The notes: generated by a model not told the origin, from the sequence alone. Shown: positions 16,883 to 28,766, numbered from the stretch's first letter. The stretch: 55,721 bases of DNA from Psychrobacter piscatorii (GCF_001444505.1 NZ_LNDJ01000048.1:1-55721), one strand, 5' to 3'. Numbers and translations are program-made.

Positions 16883-17289
16883 TGATTAAAAATGATTCAG
16901 GAATCAAAAGTGCTACTGGTCTGACAGGTTCAGGCTCACGCGATTGGATTATTCAGCGTATTAGTGCTGTTGTTTTAGCCGTTTATAGTGTGGTGTTGCT
17001 GGGCTTCTTTTTGACCCACGGCGATGTCACGTATCTTGAGTGGTCATCATTCATGACTAGCCTGCCAATGCGTTTATTCAGCTTAGTTGCTGTACTTGCA
17101 TTAGCTGGCCATGCTTGGGTGGGAATGTGGACAGTATTTACTGACTATATTACGACAGGCAAACTAGGCTCAAGCGCAGCAGGTTTACGTTTAGTGCTAC
17201 AGTCATTGATGATTATCGCTATTTTAGTATTTCTATTTTGGGGCATCATGATTTTTTGGGGTAACGGCTTTAGTGTTGTTGCTGTTTAA
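16882..17289 (+). CDS. sdhD: Succinate dehydrogenase hydrophobic membrane anchor subunit
   Basis: Second anchor of complex II, 135 residues with three membrane helices at about 23-45, 57-80 and 97-125. Segments GSRDWIIQRISAVVLAVY and GHAWVGMWTVFTDYI match the SdhD pattern, the His in the latter being the likely haem or quinone-site residue. The start ATG overlaps the sdhC stop (TAATG). The next gene, sdhA, is unusually far away, 354 bp. Confidence 0.95.
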   Translation: MIKNDSGIKSATGLTGSGSRDWIIQRISAVVLAVYSVVLLGFFLTHGDVTYLEWSSFMTSLPMRLFSLVAVLALAGHAWVGMWTVFTDYITTGKLGSSAAGLRLVLQSLMIIAILVFLFWGIMIFWGNGFSVVAV

Positions 17290-17643
17290 TGATTGAGTGA
17301 CCAGCTTTAGTATTGATATAAGTATCTATATATAACGGATGCGCGCAGCTGGTATGTCAGCTGATAGAGTAGTTTAAAAGTATCCGTTGATAGCCAAAAA
17401 TAGTCATAGCATTGGACCAACAGCGCCTACTATTTAGATTGTCGCTGAATGAGCAACAAGGTTGAGCAGGTTTGGTTCAGTATAACGATAGATATGCAAA
17501 TTAAGTGGTCAAAGACTGTTATATCATCTTCTTTAATGAGTGCATGTGATGGCCAGATAAAAGCCCTTAAACCTGTAATAAGAAGATTTTAAAACACGCT
17601 TTTCATTTACTTATAAGCATTAACAGGCATTAGGAAAACCGTA
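17290..17643. other. Unusually long sdhD-sdhA spacer
   Basis: These 354 bp have no coding potential that I can support, although sdhD and sdhA are nearly always within a few tens of bases of each other. A nested inverted repeat is present (see 17334-17388). No T tract follows it. Confidence 0.5.
17334..17388 (+). repeat. Nested inverted repeat in the sdhD-sdhA spacer
   Basis: Outer arms AACGGAT (17334-17340) and ATCCGTT (17382-17388) enclose a second hairpin with arms CAGCTG (17346-17351 and 17358-17363). Confidence 0.6.
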
Positions 17644-19494
17644 ATGGCAACTAGACAAGACAATACCATTAGTAATATTAAGACCCTAAACTACGATGCA
17701 GTTATCGTTGGTGGCGGTGGTTCAGGTATGCGCGCTTCATTGCACTTAGCGGAAGCGGGTATGAAGGTTGCAGTCCTGACCAAAGTATTCCCAACACGTT
17801 CGCACACGGTTGCCGCTCAGGGTGGCATCGGTGCAAGTTTGGGCAACATGAGTAACGATAACTGGCACTTCCACTTTTATGATACCGTAAAAGGGTCAGA
17901 TTGGTTAGGTGACCAAGATGCTATCGAGTATATGTGCCGTGAAGCGCCAAAGGTAGTCTATGAGCTTGAGCACATGGGCATGCCGTTTGACCGTAACGAA
18001 GATGGTACGATTTATCAGCGTCCATTCGGCGGTCATACGTCAAACTATGGCGAAAAAGCGGTACAACGTGCGTGCGCTGCTGCTGACCGTACAGGTCACG
18101 CATTGCTACACACGCTGTATCAGAAAAACTTACAGCAAGGTACTGAGTTCTTTATCGAGTGGATTGCGCTTGATTTGATCAAAGACGAAGCGGGTAACAT
18201 CAACGGTGTTATCGCTCTTGAGCAAGAGACAGGTACTGTTGCGGTATTCCAAGCACCAGTTACTGTTCTAGCAACAGGTGGTGCAGGTCGTATCTTTGCC
18301 GCTTCTACCAACGCTTATATCAATACTGGTGACGGTATTGGTATGGCAGTTCGCGCTGGTATCCCACTACAGGATATGGAGTTCTGGCAGTTCCATCCAA
18401 CGGGCGTTCATGGTGCAGGTGTACTATTGACCGAAGGTTGCCGCGGCGAAGGTGCTATCTTGCGTAACAAGGATGGCGAAGCTTTCATGGAGCGTTATGC
18501 GCCAACCGTTAAGGATTTGGCACCACGTGATCTCGTATCGCGTTCTATGGACCAAGAAATCAAAGAAGGTCGTGGTTGTGGCCCTAATGCTGACCATATC
18601 GTCATGGATATGACCCATTTGGGTGTCGACACTATCATGAAGCGTCTACCGTCAGTATTTGAGATCGGTAAAAACTTCGCCAACGTTGACATTACTAAAG
18701 AACCTATCCCAGTTATCCCAACCATTCACTACATGATGGGTGGTATTCCAACCACTATCCATGGTCAGGTAATCGTGCCGGATCTAGAAGCGGGTACTGA
18801 TGAAGACGGTTTATATGCTAATGGTAACGTCGTTAAAGGCCTATACGCTATTGGTGAGTGCGCTTGTGTGAGTGTACACGGTGCCAACCGTTTAGGTACT
18901 AACTCACTACTTGATTTGGTTGTGTTTGGTCGTGCTGCTGGTAAGCACATTGTTGATGAGTTCCATCAAAACGATCATAACTACAAACCACTTGATCCGC
19001 ATGTACTTGACATCACGGTTGGTCGTTTAAACAAATTGCAGCAATCAACATCAGGCTACAATGCACAAGACGTGGCTGATGAGATTCGCGCCACCATGCA
19101 GGCACATGCCAGTGTATTCCGTACGCAAGCCATGATGGATGAAGGCGTTGAGAAAATTTTAGCGCTGGGTGAGAAAGTCGAACAAATCCATTTGGCTGAT
19201 AAATCACAAGTCTTCAACACTGCTCGTATCGAAGCGTTTGAAGTGGCAAACCTATACGAAGTAGCAAAAGCGACGATGGTATCAGCCGCGAGTCGCCACG
19301 AAAGCCGCGGCGCGCATAGTGTCTCTGATTATGATCGTCCAGAAGATGATGACTATGCACCAAACGGCCGTAATGACCACGATTGGATGAAGCATACTTT
19401 ATGGTATTCTGAAGGCAACCGTATCATTTACAAACCAGTTCGCAAAGTGCCACTGACTGTTGACTATATCGAACCAAAAGTTCGCGTCTATTAA
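17644..19494 (+). CDS. sdhA: Succinate dehydrogenase flavoprotein subunit
   Basis: Oxidises succinate to fumarate with covalently bound FAD, on the cytoplasmic face of the inner membrane. The Rossmann start is DAVIVGGGGSGMRASLHLAEAG. The FAD-linked His is in RSHTVAAQGG. The substrate region HPTGVHGAGVLLTEGCRGEG and the C-terminal ESRGAHSVSDYDRPEDDD are both typical. At 616 residues it is slightly longer than the E. coli enzyme. Confidence 0.98.
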   Translation: MATRQDNTISNIKTLNYDAVIVGGGGSGMRASLHLAEAGMKVAVLTKVFPTRSHTVAAQGGIGASLGNMSNDNWHFHFYDTVKGSDWLGDQDAIEYMCREAPKVVYELEHMGMPFDRNEDGTIYQRPFGGHTSNYGEKAVQRACAAADRTGHALLHTLYQKNLQQGTEFFIEWIALDLIKDEAGNINGVIALEQETGTVAVFQAPVTVLATGGAGRIFAASTNAYINTGDGIGMAVRAGIPLQDMEFWQFHPTGVHGAGVLLTEGCRGEGAILRNKDGEAFMERYAPTVKDLAPRDLVSRSMDQEIKEGRGCGPNADHIVMDMTHLGVDTIMKRLPSVFEIGKNFANVDITKEPIPVIPTIHYMMGGIPTTIHGQVIVPDLEAGTDEDGLYANGNVVKGLYAIGECACVSVHGANRLGTNSLLDLVVFGRAAGKHIVDEFHQNDHNYKPLDPHVLDITVGRLNKLQQSTSGYNAQDVADEIRATMQAHASVFRTQAMMDEGVEKILALGEKVEQIHLADKSQVFNTARIEAFEVANLYEVAKATMVSAASRHESRGAHSVSDYDRPEDDDYAPNGRNDHDWMKHTLWYSEGNRIIYKPVRKVPLTVDYIEPKVRVY

Positions 19495-19582
19495 TCCTAG
19501 ACTATGCGCTCGATATAAACAGAAAGCTTAAACGTTTTATCCCTTATTCATTTATTAAAAAGGTGACCGCCAGCTACATGCT

Positions 19583-19656
19583 CATAGGAGTGCTGCTAGG
19601 CTACTAACTAATTGTTATTCAATTATCATTAGTGATTAATAGCCAGCACTCATATG
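19583..19656 (+). repeat. Long hairpin in the sdhA-sdhB spacer
   Basis: CATAGGAGTGCTG (19583-19595) and CAGCACTCATATG (19644-19656) pair at 12 of 13 positions. The inner part is partly complementary too. No T tract follows; it ends 48 nt before sdhB. Confidence 0.65.
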
Positions 19657-19704
19657 TTGCAATCTTTGTATGCCCGCCATCACCTACGTGTGGAGTTTAG
19701 CATT

Positions 19705-20415
19705 ATGAGCCGAGGTACTCGCACCATCGAAATCTATCGCTACGATCCTGATGTGGACGCAGCCCCACGCATGCAAACTTATACGATTGAATTACTTGAT
19801 TCAGATCGTATGTTGCTTGACGTGTTATTACGCCTAAAGAAAGAAGATGAAACAATCACTTTCCGTCGCTCTTGCCGTGAAGGTATTTGTGGTTCTGATG
19901 GCATGAACATCAATGGTAAAAATGGTCTAGCATGTCTAATCAACATGAACACGCTACCAGAAAAAGTAACCGTTCGTCCGTTACCTGGTTTGCCAGTGGT
20001 TCGTGACTTGGTTGTTGATATGAACCAATTTTACGAGCAATACGAAAAAGTACATCCGTACTTAATCAACGATCAGCCAGCACCACCAACTGAGCGTTTG
20101 CAGTCTCCTGCTGAGCGTGAAAAGTTAAATGGTCTGTATGAGTGTATTCTGTGTGCATGCTGCTCAACGAGCTGCCCATCTTTTTGGTGGAACCCTGATA
20201 AGTTCTTAGGTCCATCAGCATTGCTACATGCGTATCGCTTTGTGGCTGACAGCCGCGATGGTGACACTCAAGCACGTTTGGCGCGTTTAGACGATCCGTT
20301 TAGTCTATTCCGTTGCCGTGGCATTATGAACTGTGTGTCAGTTTGTCCAAAAGGCTTGAACCCAACCAAAGCAATCGGTCATTTACGTAATATGTTGATT
20401 GATCAAGCTGGTTAA
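19705..20415 (+). CDS. sdhB: Succinate dehydrogenase iron-sulfur subunit
   Basis: Carries electrons from FAD to quinone through three iron-sulfur clusters. The 2Fe-2S ligands are in SCREGICGSDGM and the following GLACL. The 4Fe-4S ligands are in CILCACCSTSCP, and the 3Fe-4S ligands in CRGIMNCVSVCPKGLNP. The start at 19705 has TGGAG 9 nt upstream and gives 236 residues, the family's size; an in-frame ATG at 19654 would overlap the hairpin and lacks a ribosome site. A terminator follows. Confidence 0.97.
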   Translation: MSRGTRTIEIYRYDPDVDAAPRMQTYTIELLDSDRMLLDVLLRLKKEDETITFRRSCREGICGSDGMNINGKNGLACLINMNTLPEKVTVRPLPGLPVVRDLVVDMNQFYEQYEKVHPYLINDQPAPPTERLQSPAEREKLNGLYECILCACCSTSCPSFWWNPDKFLGPSALLHAYRFVADSRDGDTQARLARLDDPFSLFRCRGIMNCVSVCPKGLNPTKAIGHLRNMLIDQAG

Positions 20416-20440
20416 TTGTTTTGATTATTGTTGATAGCAC

Positions 20441-20476
20441 AAAAAAACACCACCTATTCATTAGGTGGTGTTTTTG
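20441..20476 (+). terminator. Rho-independent terminator after sdhB
   Basis: AAAAACACCACCTA and TAGGTGGTGTTTTT form a perfect stem with a short loop, then a T run. It ends the sdhCDAB transcript, so sucA needs its own promoter. Confidence 0.93.
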
Positions 20477-20710
20477 TTAGTCAAAATCACTGATTATAGT
20501 AGTGTTAATTTTCTGATCACTATTGTTTGAAGTGGGCTTCTGTCTGTGGCGATGAGCAATTGTGCCGGATAGGTAGAATAATAAGCCTAGTACACTGGTG
20601 AATAATAGGACGTTAGTCTATCCGTAAATCCGTACGGGCGATACGTTGGTCATATGCAAGAAGACATATTATATAAACAGTCAATCTATACAATCAGATA
20701 CACGTAAAGT

Positions 20711-20720
20711 TTGGTATAAT
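20711..20720 (+). promoter_or_regulatory. Candidate extended -10 promoter for the suc operon
   Basis: TTGGTATAAT contains the extended -10 pattern TGnTATAAT. No good -35 is seen, which extended -10 promoters can do without. It lies about 640 bp upstream of sucA, downstream of the sdhB terminator. Confidence 0.4.
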
Positions 20721-20974
20721 TACATCTTGAACTTGATCAAACATTGCAAATTTTGTTTCCGATGCATTAAAAGTAGCATCTATACGGGCTATTGCATTAA
20801 TACAATAAAACGTTATGTATACAATAACGAGGCTTCTATAATTGATAATAGATATTCATTACGTAAATACTTAGTATTGAACAAACAAACTATATCGTAA
20901 AAAACGCTCATGATATTCTATACAGCAATGTATGTTTATCTGAAACGATAAGATTTGTTAGCAAATAGCGGATA

Positions 20975-21011
20975 TTTCAGCGATAATAGCCAGTTTATAG
21001 GCTAGCTGAAA
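20975..21011 (+). repeat. Bulged hairpin in the sucA leader
   Basis: TTTCAGC, a 5-nt bulge and TAGCC pair with GGCTA followed directly by GCTGAAA: 12 bp in two blocks, 8-nt loop. No T tract. Confidence 0.55.
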
Positions 21012-21357
21012 GATTGACCATTTATTAATAATTTATCATTGATGAATTGGTTATGGCTAAAAGAAGTATATATAAATTAATGTTGTGAAACGAGCTAGAT
21101 CAGAAAACTGAGTATTCACAAATAAATTTATTTTTAACATAGGTGTTGCAATAAGACTTGTTATCACTATTTAGCATTACTTGCTCTTTTAGACAATGAC
21201 AGCAATATTCTATAGTGACGGCAATACTTAGGGATAAAAGTGTTTTATCGAACCGTATTTAATGGGGTATGACGAATTTTCTGAACGCCTAGCATACAAC
21301 GACTGACACCATAATAAGCACGATTCCATTCATTTATCTATCAAATAGACGATTATT

Positions 21358-24243
21358 ATGAATAGTATAACCAAAGAAAAAGCGGACCAAGGACATACTG
21401 AACTGGCCGCCGATAATGCCAGCTATATAGAAGCTCTTTATGAGCAATACCTAACGGACCCTGATAGTGTTGACACAGATTGGCAAGCGTACTTCGAACA
21501 GTACAAATCGTCAAATGATGCTCAGCATAATGCTATTAAAGACCAATTTTTGTTACTTGCTCGCAATCAAACGGCAAACAAATCGAGTAACGAAAGTACC
21601 GGTACAAGTAGTAGTAATTCAGACAACTGTACTGATCCTAAGCAAATGGGCGTACAGCAACTCATTTCAGCATACCGCCGCCGTGGTCACCGCCGCGCCA
21701 AGCTAGATCCATTGAACTTACATCCACGTGCAGAAGTGGAAGATCTAACCCTAGCTTATCACAACCTATCAGAAGCCGATCTTGATACTGTATTCCCAAC
21801 CAATGATTTAGTGATCGGTAAAGATGAAGCGCCATTGCGTGAAATTATCGAGATCATGGAGCGTGTTTACTGCCGCCATATTGGTATTGAGTATATGCAT
21901 GTGACCACCAGTACAGAAAAACGCTGGATGGAAGAGTATGTAGAAAGCAATCTAGGCTATATCAAGTTTGACAAAGAAAAGCGTTTGTCTATTCTTGAGC
22001 GTCTAACAGCGGCCGAAGGTCTAGAAAAATATTTGGCGCGTAAATATACAGGCGTTAAGCGTTTTGGTCTAGAAGGTGGTGAGAGTTTCATACCTGCAGT
22101 TAATGAAATCATCCAACGTGCTGGTGGCTATGGTACAAAAGAGATGGTCATTGGTATGGCTCACCGTGGACGTCTAAACGTGTTGGTCAATATTTTGGGC
22201 AAAAACCCTGCAGACTTATTTGATGAGTTTGACGGTAAAGTGCAGCCAGAAAAAGGCTCAGGCGACGTTAAGTATCACAATGGTTTTTCATCTAACGTGA
22301 TGACCCCAGGTGGTGAAGCGCATTTAGCCTTAGCATTTAACCCATCGCATCTTGAAATCGTTGCACCAGTATTACAAGGCTCAGTACGTGCACGTCAAGT
22401 GCGCCGTAATGATCAGCCGTCATTAGATAATACTGGTGGCAACTCAGTATTACCAATCGTTATCCATGGTGATGCGGCTTTTGCTGGACAGGGTGTGGTT
22501 CAAGAAACCTTCCAAATGTCACAGACCCGTGCTTATACCACTGGCGGTACTGTACATATCGTTATCAATAACCAAGTTGGCTTTACCACTAGCCGTCAAG
22601 AAGATGTTCGTTCAACCGAATATTGTACTGATGTCGCAAAAATGGTACATGCACCAATCCTACACGTGAATGGTGATGATCCTGAATCAGTCGTTTTCGC
22701 GGCTCAATTAGCCTTAGACTATCGTCATCAGTTTGATAAAGACATCATTATTGACTTGTTCTGCTACCGTCGCAACGGTCACAACGAGGCAGATGAGCCT
22801 TCAGCCACTCAGCCATTGATGTATGCAGTTATTAAGAAACTGCCAACGACACGTACCCTTTATGCACAAAAGCTCATCGCAGAAGGTATCTTAAATGCTG
22901 AAGAAGAAAAACAGTATGAAGATAATTATCGTGAATCTTTAGACCGTGGCGATTACGTTGTCAGCTCACTGGTTCAAGAGCCTAACGAGCAGCTATTTGT
23001 AGACTGGAAGCCTTATCTAGGTCATGACTTGGTTGACGATTGGGATACCAGTGTTGATATCGAAAAGCTCAAAGGTTATGGACGCCGTATGGCTGAGATG
23101 CCAGAAGGATACAAGCTACAGCGTCAGGTTCAAAAGGTTGTTGAGCAGCGTCTAGCTATGCAAACAGGCGAAGAGCCTCTCAACTGGGGTGCCGCTGAGA
23201 CATTAGCCTATGCATCATTAGTTGATAACGATGATGTCTTGGTACGTATTACTGGTGAAGATGTCGGCCGTGGTACATTCTCACATCGTCATACTGAAAT
23301 CTACAATGTTAATGATGGCAGCATGTATGTGCCACTTGCTCATTTGAGCGAGAAACAAGCACGTTTTGCTACTTATAACTCGTTATTGTCAGAAGAAGCT
23401 GTATTGGCCTTTGAATATGGCTATGCTACGACAGTACCGAACGCCTTGATTGTTTGGGAAGCTCAGTTTGGTGACTTTGTGAACGGTGCCCAAGTCGTCA
23501 TTGACCAGTTCATCTCAAGTGGTGAGACCAAGTGGCAACGTGTCTGTGGTTTGACGATGTTGTTACCGCATGGTTTTGAAGGTCAAGGCCCTGAGCATTC
23601 ATCTGCTCGCCTTGAGCGCTTCTTACAGCTATGTGCTGAAGACAATATGCAAGTCATCACGCCAACGACTCCTGCACAGATTTATCATGCCTTACGTCGT
23701 CAAGCGGTACGTCCGATCCGTAAGCCTTTGATTGTTATGTCACCAAAGAGTTTATTGCGTCATAAGCTAGCAACTTCTCATTTAGAAGAGCTTGCTAACG
23801 GTAAGTTCGAAACGGTATTGCCAGAGATGGACGATCACAACGCAGATAAAGTGACTCGTATGGTGCTATGTGGTGGTAAGGTTTATTACGATCTACTAGA
23901 ACAGCGTCGTGCACTAGGTCTCGATCATGTTGCTATCGTTCGTATCGAGCAGCTATATCCGCTACCAGAGCAACGTTTGGTCGCTGAGATTGAAAAATAC
24001 AGCAACTTGACCGAGATTGTATGGACGCAAGAAGAGCCATTGAATCAGGGCGCTTGGTACTACTTAGCACCGCATATGTTCCGTATTGTTGTACCACATC
24101 CAACCAAAGCAAAAGTTATGGAGCCCGTGGCACGTCCTGCTAGTGCAGCACCTGCAACAGGATCTCCAAAACTGCATGCACAGCAACAACAAGCACTGAT
24201 TGCTGGTGGCCTTGGTGTAAGTGTTGATGAATTAGCTCAATAA
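21358..24243 (+). CDS. sucA: 2-oxoglutarate dehydrogenase E1 component
   Basis: Thiamine-diphosphate-dependent decarboxylase of the 2-oxoglutarate dehydrogenase complex. The 961 residues are close to the family's 930-950. Signatures seen: the N-terminal E2-binding segment (YIEALYEQYLTDPDSVDTDW), GMAHRGRLNVLVNILGK, HGDAAFAGQGVVQET, the thiamine-site segment around CYRRNGHNEADEP, and GEDVGRGTFSHRH. A Ser/Asn-rich stretch around residues 75-90 lies in the flexible N-terminal linker. sucB follows after 153 bp that contain a 16-bp hairpin. Confidence 0.98.
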   Translation: MNSITKEKADQGHTELAADNASYIEALYEQYLTDPDSVDTDWQAYFEQYKSSNDAQHNAIKDQFLLLARNQTANKSSNESTGTSSSNSDNCTDPKQMGVQQLISAYRRRGHRRAKLDPLNLHPRAEVEDLTLAYHNLSEADLDTVFPTNDLVIGKDEAPLREIIEIMERVYCRHIGIEYMHVTTSTEKRWMEEYVESNLGYIKFDKEKRLSILERLTAAEGLEKYLARKYTGVKRFGLEGGESFIPAVNEIIQRAGGYGTKEMVIGMAHRGRLNVLVNILGKNPADLFDEFDGKVQPEKGSGDVKYHNGFSSNVMTPGGEAHLALAFNPSHLEIVAPVLQGSVRARQVRRNDQPSLDNTGGNSVLPIVIHGDAAFAGQGVVQETFQMSQTRAYTTGGTVHIVINNQVGFTTSRQEDVRSTEYCTDVAKMVHAPILHVNGDDPESVVFAAQLALDYRHQFDKDIIIDLFCYRRNGHNEADEPSATQPLMYAVIKKLPTTRTLYAQKLIAEGILNAEEEKQYEDNYRESLDRGDYVVSSLVQEPNEQLFVDWKPYLGHDLVDDWDTSVDIEKLKGYGRRMAEMPEGYKLQRQVQKVVEQRLAMQTGEEPLNWGAAETLAYASLVDNDDVLVRITGEDVGRGTFSHRHTEIYNVNDGSMYVPLAHLSEKQARFATYNSLLSEEAVLAFEYGYATTVPNALIVWEAQFGDFVNGAQVVIDQFISSGETKWQRVCGLTMLLPHGFEGQGPEHSSARLERFLQLCAEDNMQVITPTTPAQIYHALRRQAVRPIRKPLIVMSPKSLLRHKLATSHLEELANGKFETVLPEMDDHNADKVTRMVLCGGKVYYDLLEQRRALGLDHVAIVRIEQLYPLPEQRLVAEIEKYSNLTEIVWTQEEPLNQGAWYYLAPHMFRIVVPHPTKAKVMEPVARPASAAPATGSPKLHAQQQQALIAGGLGVSVDELAQ

Positions 24244-24292
24244 TAGATTGTCTATTAAGATTATAGAAGATAAATGAATCAGGCGATGACAG

Positions 24293-24341
24293 TCAGTATG
24301 TTTTAATATTCTGCCAAATAGCATTATTAAAACGATACTGA
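24293..24341 (+). repeat. 16-bp hairpin in the sucA-sucB spacer
   Basis: TCAGTATGTTTTAATA (24293-24308) and TATTAAAACGATACTGA (24325-24341) pair along 16 bp with a single bulged base and a 16-nt loop. There is no T tract. sucB starts 55 nt later. Confidence 0.75.
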
Positions 24342-24396
24342 TTGCCTATCACGACTTAATAATAAGTATGAATATCCAAATCTAAGGAGTATATCG

Positions 24397-25632
24397 ATGG
24401 CTGACATCAAAGCCCCCGTTTTTCCAGAATCGGTTGCCGATGGCACAATCGTTGAATGGCATGTCACTGAAGGTCAACAAGTTAGCCGTGACGACCTATT
24501 AGCTGAAATCGAAACTGATAAGGTGGTACTAGAAGTTGTGGCACCTGATGATGGTGTTGTGACCAAGATCGTCAAAGATGTTGACGATACTGTTCTGTCT
24601 GATGAGCTAATCGCACAATTTGAAGCAGGCGCAAGTGCTGGTGAAGCACCAGCGGTAGAGACAGATCAACCTGCTGCGCCAGTACAAGAAAAGCAAGCTG
24701 CAGATGGTGGCGAGCCAGTACAAGTCACTGACAAAAAAGATGAAGCAGAGCACAAAGATCAAAGCCCAGCCGTCCGTAAAGCGGCAAAAGAGTCAGGCGT
24801 TGATCCTAAAGAAGTTGAAGGTAGCGGCCGCGGCGGTCGTGTCACTAAAACTGATATGGCTAACCCAACACTGAAATCAGACAGCAGCATCAAGTCTGAC
24901 AGCGGTCGTCCAGTTGCCGAATCAATGGGTGAGCGTACTGAAAAACGCGTTCCAATGACTCGCTTGCGTAAGCGTGTTGCTGAGCGTCTATTATCAGCAT
25001 CACAAGATACCGCGATGTTGACGACGTTTAACGAAGTGAACATGAAGCCATTGATGGACATGCGTGCTAAGTACAAAGAGAAGTTCGAAAAGCGTCATGG
25101 CGTCCGTTTAGGCTTTATGTCGTTGTTTGTAAAAGCGGCAACTGAAGCACTAAAACGCTTCCCAGCAGTAAACGCTTCACTAGATGGCGATGACATTGTT
25201 TATCATGGTTTTTATGATATCGGTGTAGCCGTATCATCAGATCGTGGTCTGGTCGTTCCTGTACTGCGTGATACTGACCGTATGGGTATGGCGGACATCG
25301 AAGCCAAAATCCGTGAATACGGTAGCAAGGCGCAAGAAGGCAAGCTTGGTCTAGACGAGATGACGGGTGGTACATTTACTATCTCAAACGGCGGTGTATT
25401 TGGGTCATTGATGTCAACCCCTATCTTGAACCCACCGCAAACTGCCATCCTAGGTATGCATGCGATCAACGAGCGCCCAATGGCGGTCGACGGTAAAGTT
25501 GAAATCTTGCCAATGATGTACTTGGCGTTATCTTATGACCACCGTATGATCGATGGTAAAGAAGCGGTGCAGTTCCTAGTAACTATCAAAGAGTTGGTCG
25601 AAGACCCAGCTATGTTGCTACTAGACTTGTAA
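24397..25632 (+). CDS. sucB: Dihydrolipoyl succinyltransferase (E2) of 2-oxoglutarate dehydrogenase
   Basis: Core of the 2-oxoglutarate dehydrogenase complex; transfers the succinyl group from lipoamide to CoA. An N-terminal lipoyl domain has the lipoylated Lys in ETDK (K42). A linker rich in Ala, Pro, Gln, Glu and Lys (about 85-120) follows, then the peripheral-subunit-binding domain ([20 protein letters not shown]), a second linker and the catalytic domain ending with [17 protein letters not shown], which holds the active-site His and Asp. One lipoyl domain is present, as is normal for SucB. The start has an AAGGAG site. Confidence 0.98.
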   Translation: MADIKAPVFPESVADGTIVEWHVTEGQQVSRDDLLAEIETDKVVLEVVAPDDGVVTKIVKDVDDTVLSDELIAQFEAGASAGEAPAVETDQPAAPVQEKQAADGGEPVQVTDKKDEAEHKDQSPAVRKAAKESGVDPKEVEGSGRGGRVTKTDMANPTLKSDSSIKSDSGRPVAESMGERTEKRVPMTRLRKRVAERLLSASQDTAMLTTFNEVNMKPLMDMRAKYKEKFEKRHGVRLGFMSLFVKAATEALKRFPAVNASLDGDDIVYHGFYDIGVAVSSDRGLVVPVLRDTDRMGMADIEAKIREYGSKAQEGKLGLDEMTGGTFTISNGGVFGSLMSTPILNPPQTAILGMHAINERPMAVDGKVEILPMMYLALSYDHRMIDGKEAVQFLVTIKELVEDPAMLLLDL

Positions 25633-25638
25633 GCTTCT

Positions 25639-25673
25639 AAGCTTGTATTGGCAACCGCTGATACAAGCTTTTT
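25639..25673 (+). terminator. Hairpin after sucB, possible attenuator
   Basis: AAGCTTGTAT (25639-25648) and ATACAAGCTT (25661-25670) are exact complements with a 12-nt loop; a short, interrupted T run follows. It may reduce transcription into lpdA and not end it. Confidence 0.5.
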
Positions 25674-25879
25674 AGCTTTGGTACAGATAATAGCTCTACC
25701 TGATAAGCAGCAACTGATTTGCTGCTAAATATATTCAAAGAATTTAATAATGGTGACTGACGCTCAGTGATCGATAAGTAAGTTTCTCTCACGGACATAG
25801 CGTATTAGCTATCAAGTGTAGACAATGCTGAGCGTTTGGTAAAAAAACCAGTTTAAATAACACATAAAATTAAAAATAG

Positions 25880-27343
<1,464 letters not shown>

Positions 27344-27411
27344 CTAGTTGCTCGTTTAATTATTATCGATTTACAACCTGATTGGGGTATCGCTATTTGG
27401 GTGATGCCACA

Positions 27412-27461
27412 ATCATGAGTGCGTCAGACGTATGATTCATATGTATATGTGCGCACTTGAT
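27412..27461 (+). repeat. Hairpin in the lpdA-sucC spacer
   Basis: ATCATGAGTGCG (27412-27423) and CGCACTTGAT (27452-27461) pair over 10 bp with a 2-nt bulge. sucC starts 40 nt later. Confidence 0.5.
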
Positions 27462-27501
27462 TTCACTTTTTATTAATTGTAAAAAATAAAGGATACAATC
27501 A

Positions 27502-28668
27502 ATGAATTTACATGAGTATCAAGCAAAAGAGCTATTAAAAAGCTACGGGTTGCCAATTCAAGAAGGCATCATCGCTCATAACGGCGACGAAGCTGCTGCA
27601 GCTTTTGATAAAACCCCAACGGATATCGCGGTAATCAAAGCGCAAGTACATGCTGGTGGCCGTGGTAAAGCTGGTGGCGTAAAACTGGTTAAAACTCGTG
27701 AAGAAGCCAAGCAAGTTGCTGAAGAGCTGATCGGTACTAACCTAGTAACGTTCCAAACTGATGCTGATGGTCAGCCAGTCAACTTTGTATTGGTTGCAGA
27801 AGATATGTATCCAGTACAAACTGAGCTATATCTTGGCGCTGTTGTTGACCGTGCGACTCGTCGCGTGACTTTCATGGCATCTACCGAAGGCGGCGTAGAT
27901 ATCGAAGAAGTAGCGCACAACACACCAGAAAAAATCTTCAAAGTACACGTTGATCCTTTAGTTGGTTTAATGCCTTTCCAAGCGCGCGACGTTGCGTTCA
28001 AACTTGGTCTAGAAGGCAAGCAAATCAATCAATTTGTTAAATTGATGACTGGCGCCTATAAAGCATTTGTTGAAAATGACTTTGCATTGATGGAAATCAA
28101 CCCATTAGCTGTTCGTGAAAATGGCGAAATCGTTTGTGTTGATGGCAAAATTGGCATCGACTCAAACGCCCTATATCGTCTGCCAAAAATCGCAGCACTA
28201 CAAGATAAAACTCAAGAAAACGAGCGTGAGCTTAAAGCGGCTGAGTTTGACCTAAACTATGTTGCTCTAGAAGGTAACATCGGTTGTATGGTTAACGGTG
28301 CTGGTCTTGCCATGGCGACCATGGACATCATCAAATTGTATGGCGGTAAACCTGCTAACTTCTTGGACGTTGGCGGCGGCGCAACTAAAGATCGTGTTGT
28401 TGAAGCGTTCAAAATTATCCTTGAAGACAGCAGTGTTGAAGGCGTACTAATCAACATTTTCGGCGGCATCGTACGCTGTGACATGATTGCAGAAGCGATT
28501 ATTGCTGCAGTAAAAGAAGTTGATGTACAAGTTCCTGTGGTCGTGCGTTTAGAAGGTAACAATGCTGAGAAAGGCGCGCAGATCTTAGAAGAGTCTGGCT
28601 TGAAATTAATTTCAGCTCAAGGTCTTTCTGACGCCGCGCAAAAAATTGTCGACGCTGTTAAAGCGTAA
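27502..28668 (+). CDS. sucC: Succinyl-CoA synthetase beta subunit
   Basis: With SucD, converts succinyl-CoA to succinate with formation of ATP or GTP. It has an N-terminal ATP-grasp fold ([35 protein letters not shown]) and the C-terminal CoA-ligase domain with [15 protein letters not shown] and [15 protein letters not shown]. The 388 residues match E. coli (388). AAAGGA lies just upstream of the start. Confidence 0.98.
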   Translation: MNLHEYQAKELLKSYGLPIQEGIIAHNGDEAAAAFDKTPTDIAVIKAQVHAGGRGKAGGVKLVKTREEAKQVAEELIGTNLVTFQTDADGQPVNFVLVAEDMYPVQTELYLGAVVDRATRRVTFMASTEGGVDIEEVAHNTPEKIFKVHVDPLVGLMPFQARDVAFKLGLEGKQINQFVKLMTGAYKAFVENDFALMEINPLAVRENGEIVCVDGKIGIDSNALYRLPKIAALQDKTQENERELKAAEFDLNYVALEGNIGCMVNGAGLAMATMDIIKLYGGKPANFLDVGGGATKDRVVEAFKIILEDSSVEGVLINIFGGIVRCDMIAEAIIAAVKEVDVQVPVVVRLEGNNAEKGAQILEESGLKLISAQGLSDAAQKIVDAVKA

Positions 28669-28678
28669 TAGCCAAAGC

Positions 28679-28739
28679 GTAATGACGGCAGTGGCATATT
28701 GAAATGCTAATGACAGCCGACGCCTACTGCCAACATTAC
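28679..28739 (+). repeat. Hairpin in the sucC-sucD spacer
   Basis: GTAATGACGGCAGTGGC (28679-28695) and GCCTACTGCCAACATTAC (28722-28739) pair as three blocks of 6, 6 and 3 bp separated by a 2-by-2 mismatch and one bulge. It ends 27 nt before sucD, next to its AAGGA site. Confidence 0.65.
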
Positions 28740-28766
28740 AAGACAACCGAATACAAGGAAAATATA

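Larger units (their letters stand above)
20477..21357. other. Long AT-rich leader region of sucA
   Basis: About 880 bp with no credible gene. It holds a TATAAT with extended -10 (20711-20720) and a bulged hairpin (20975-21011). If the promoter is used, the sucA leader would be over 600 nt. Confidence 0.5.
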
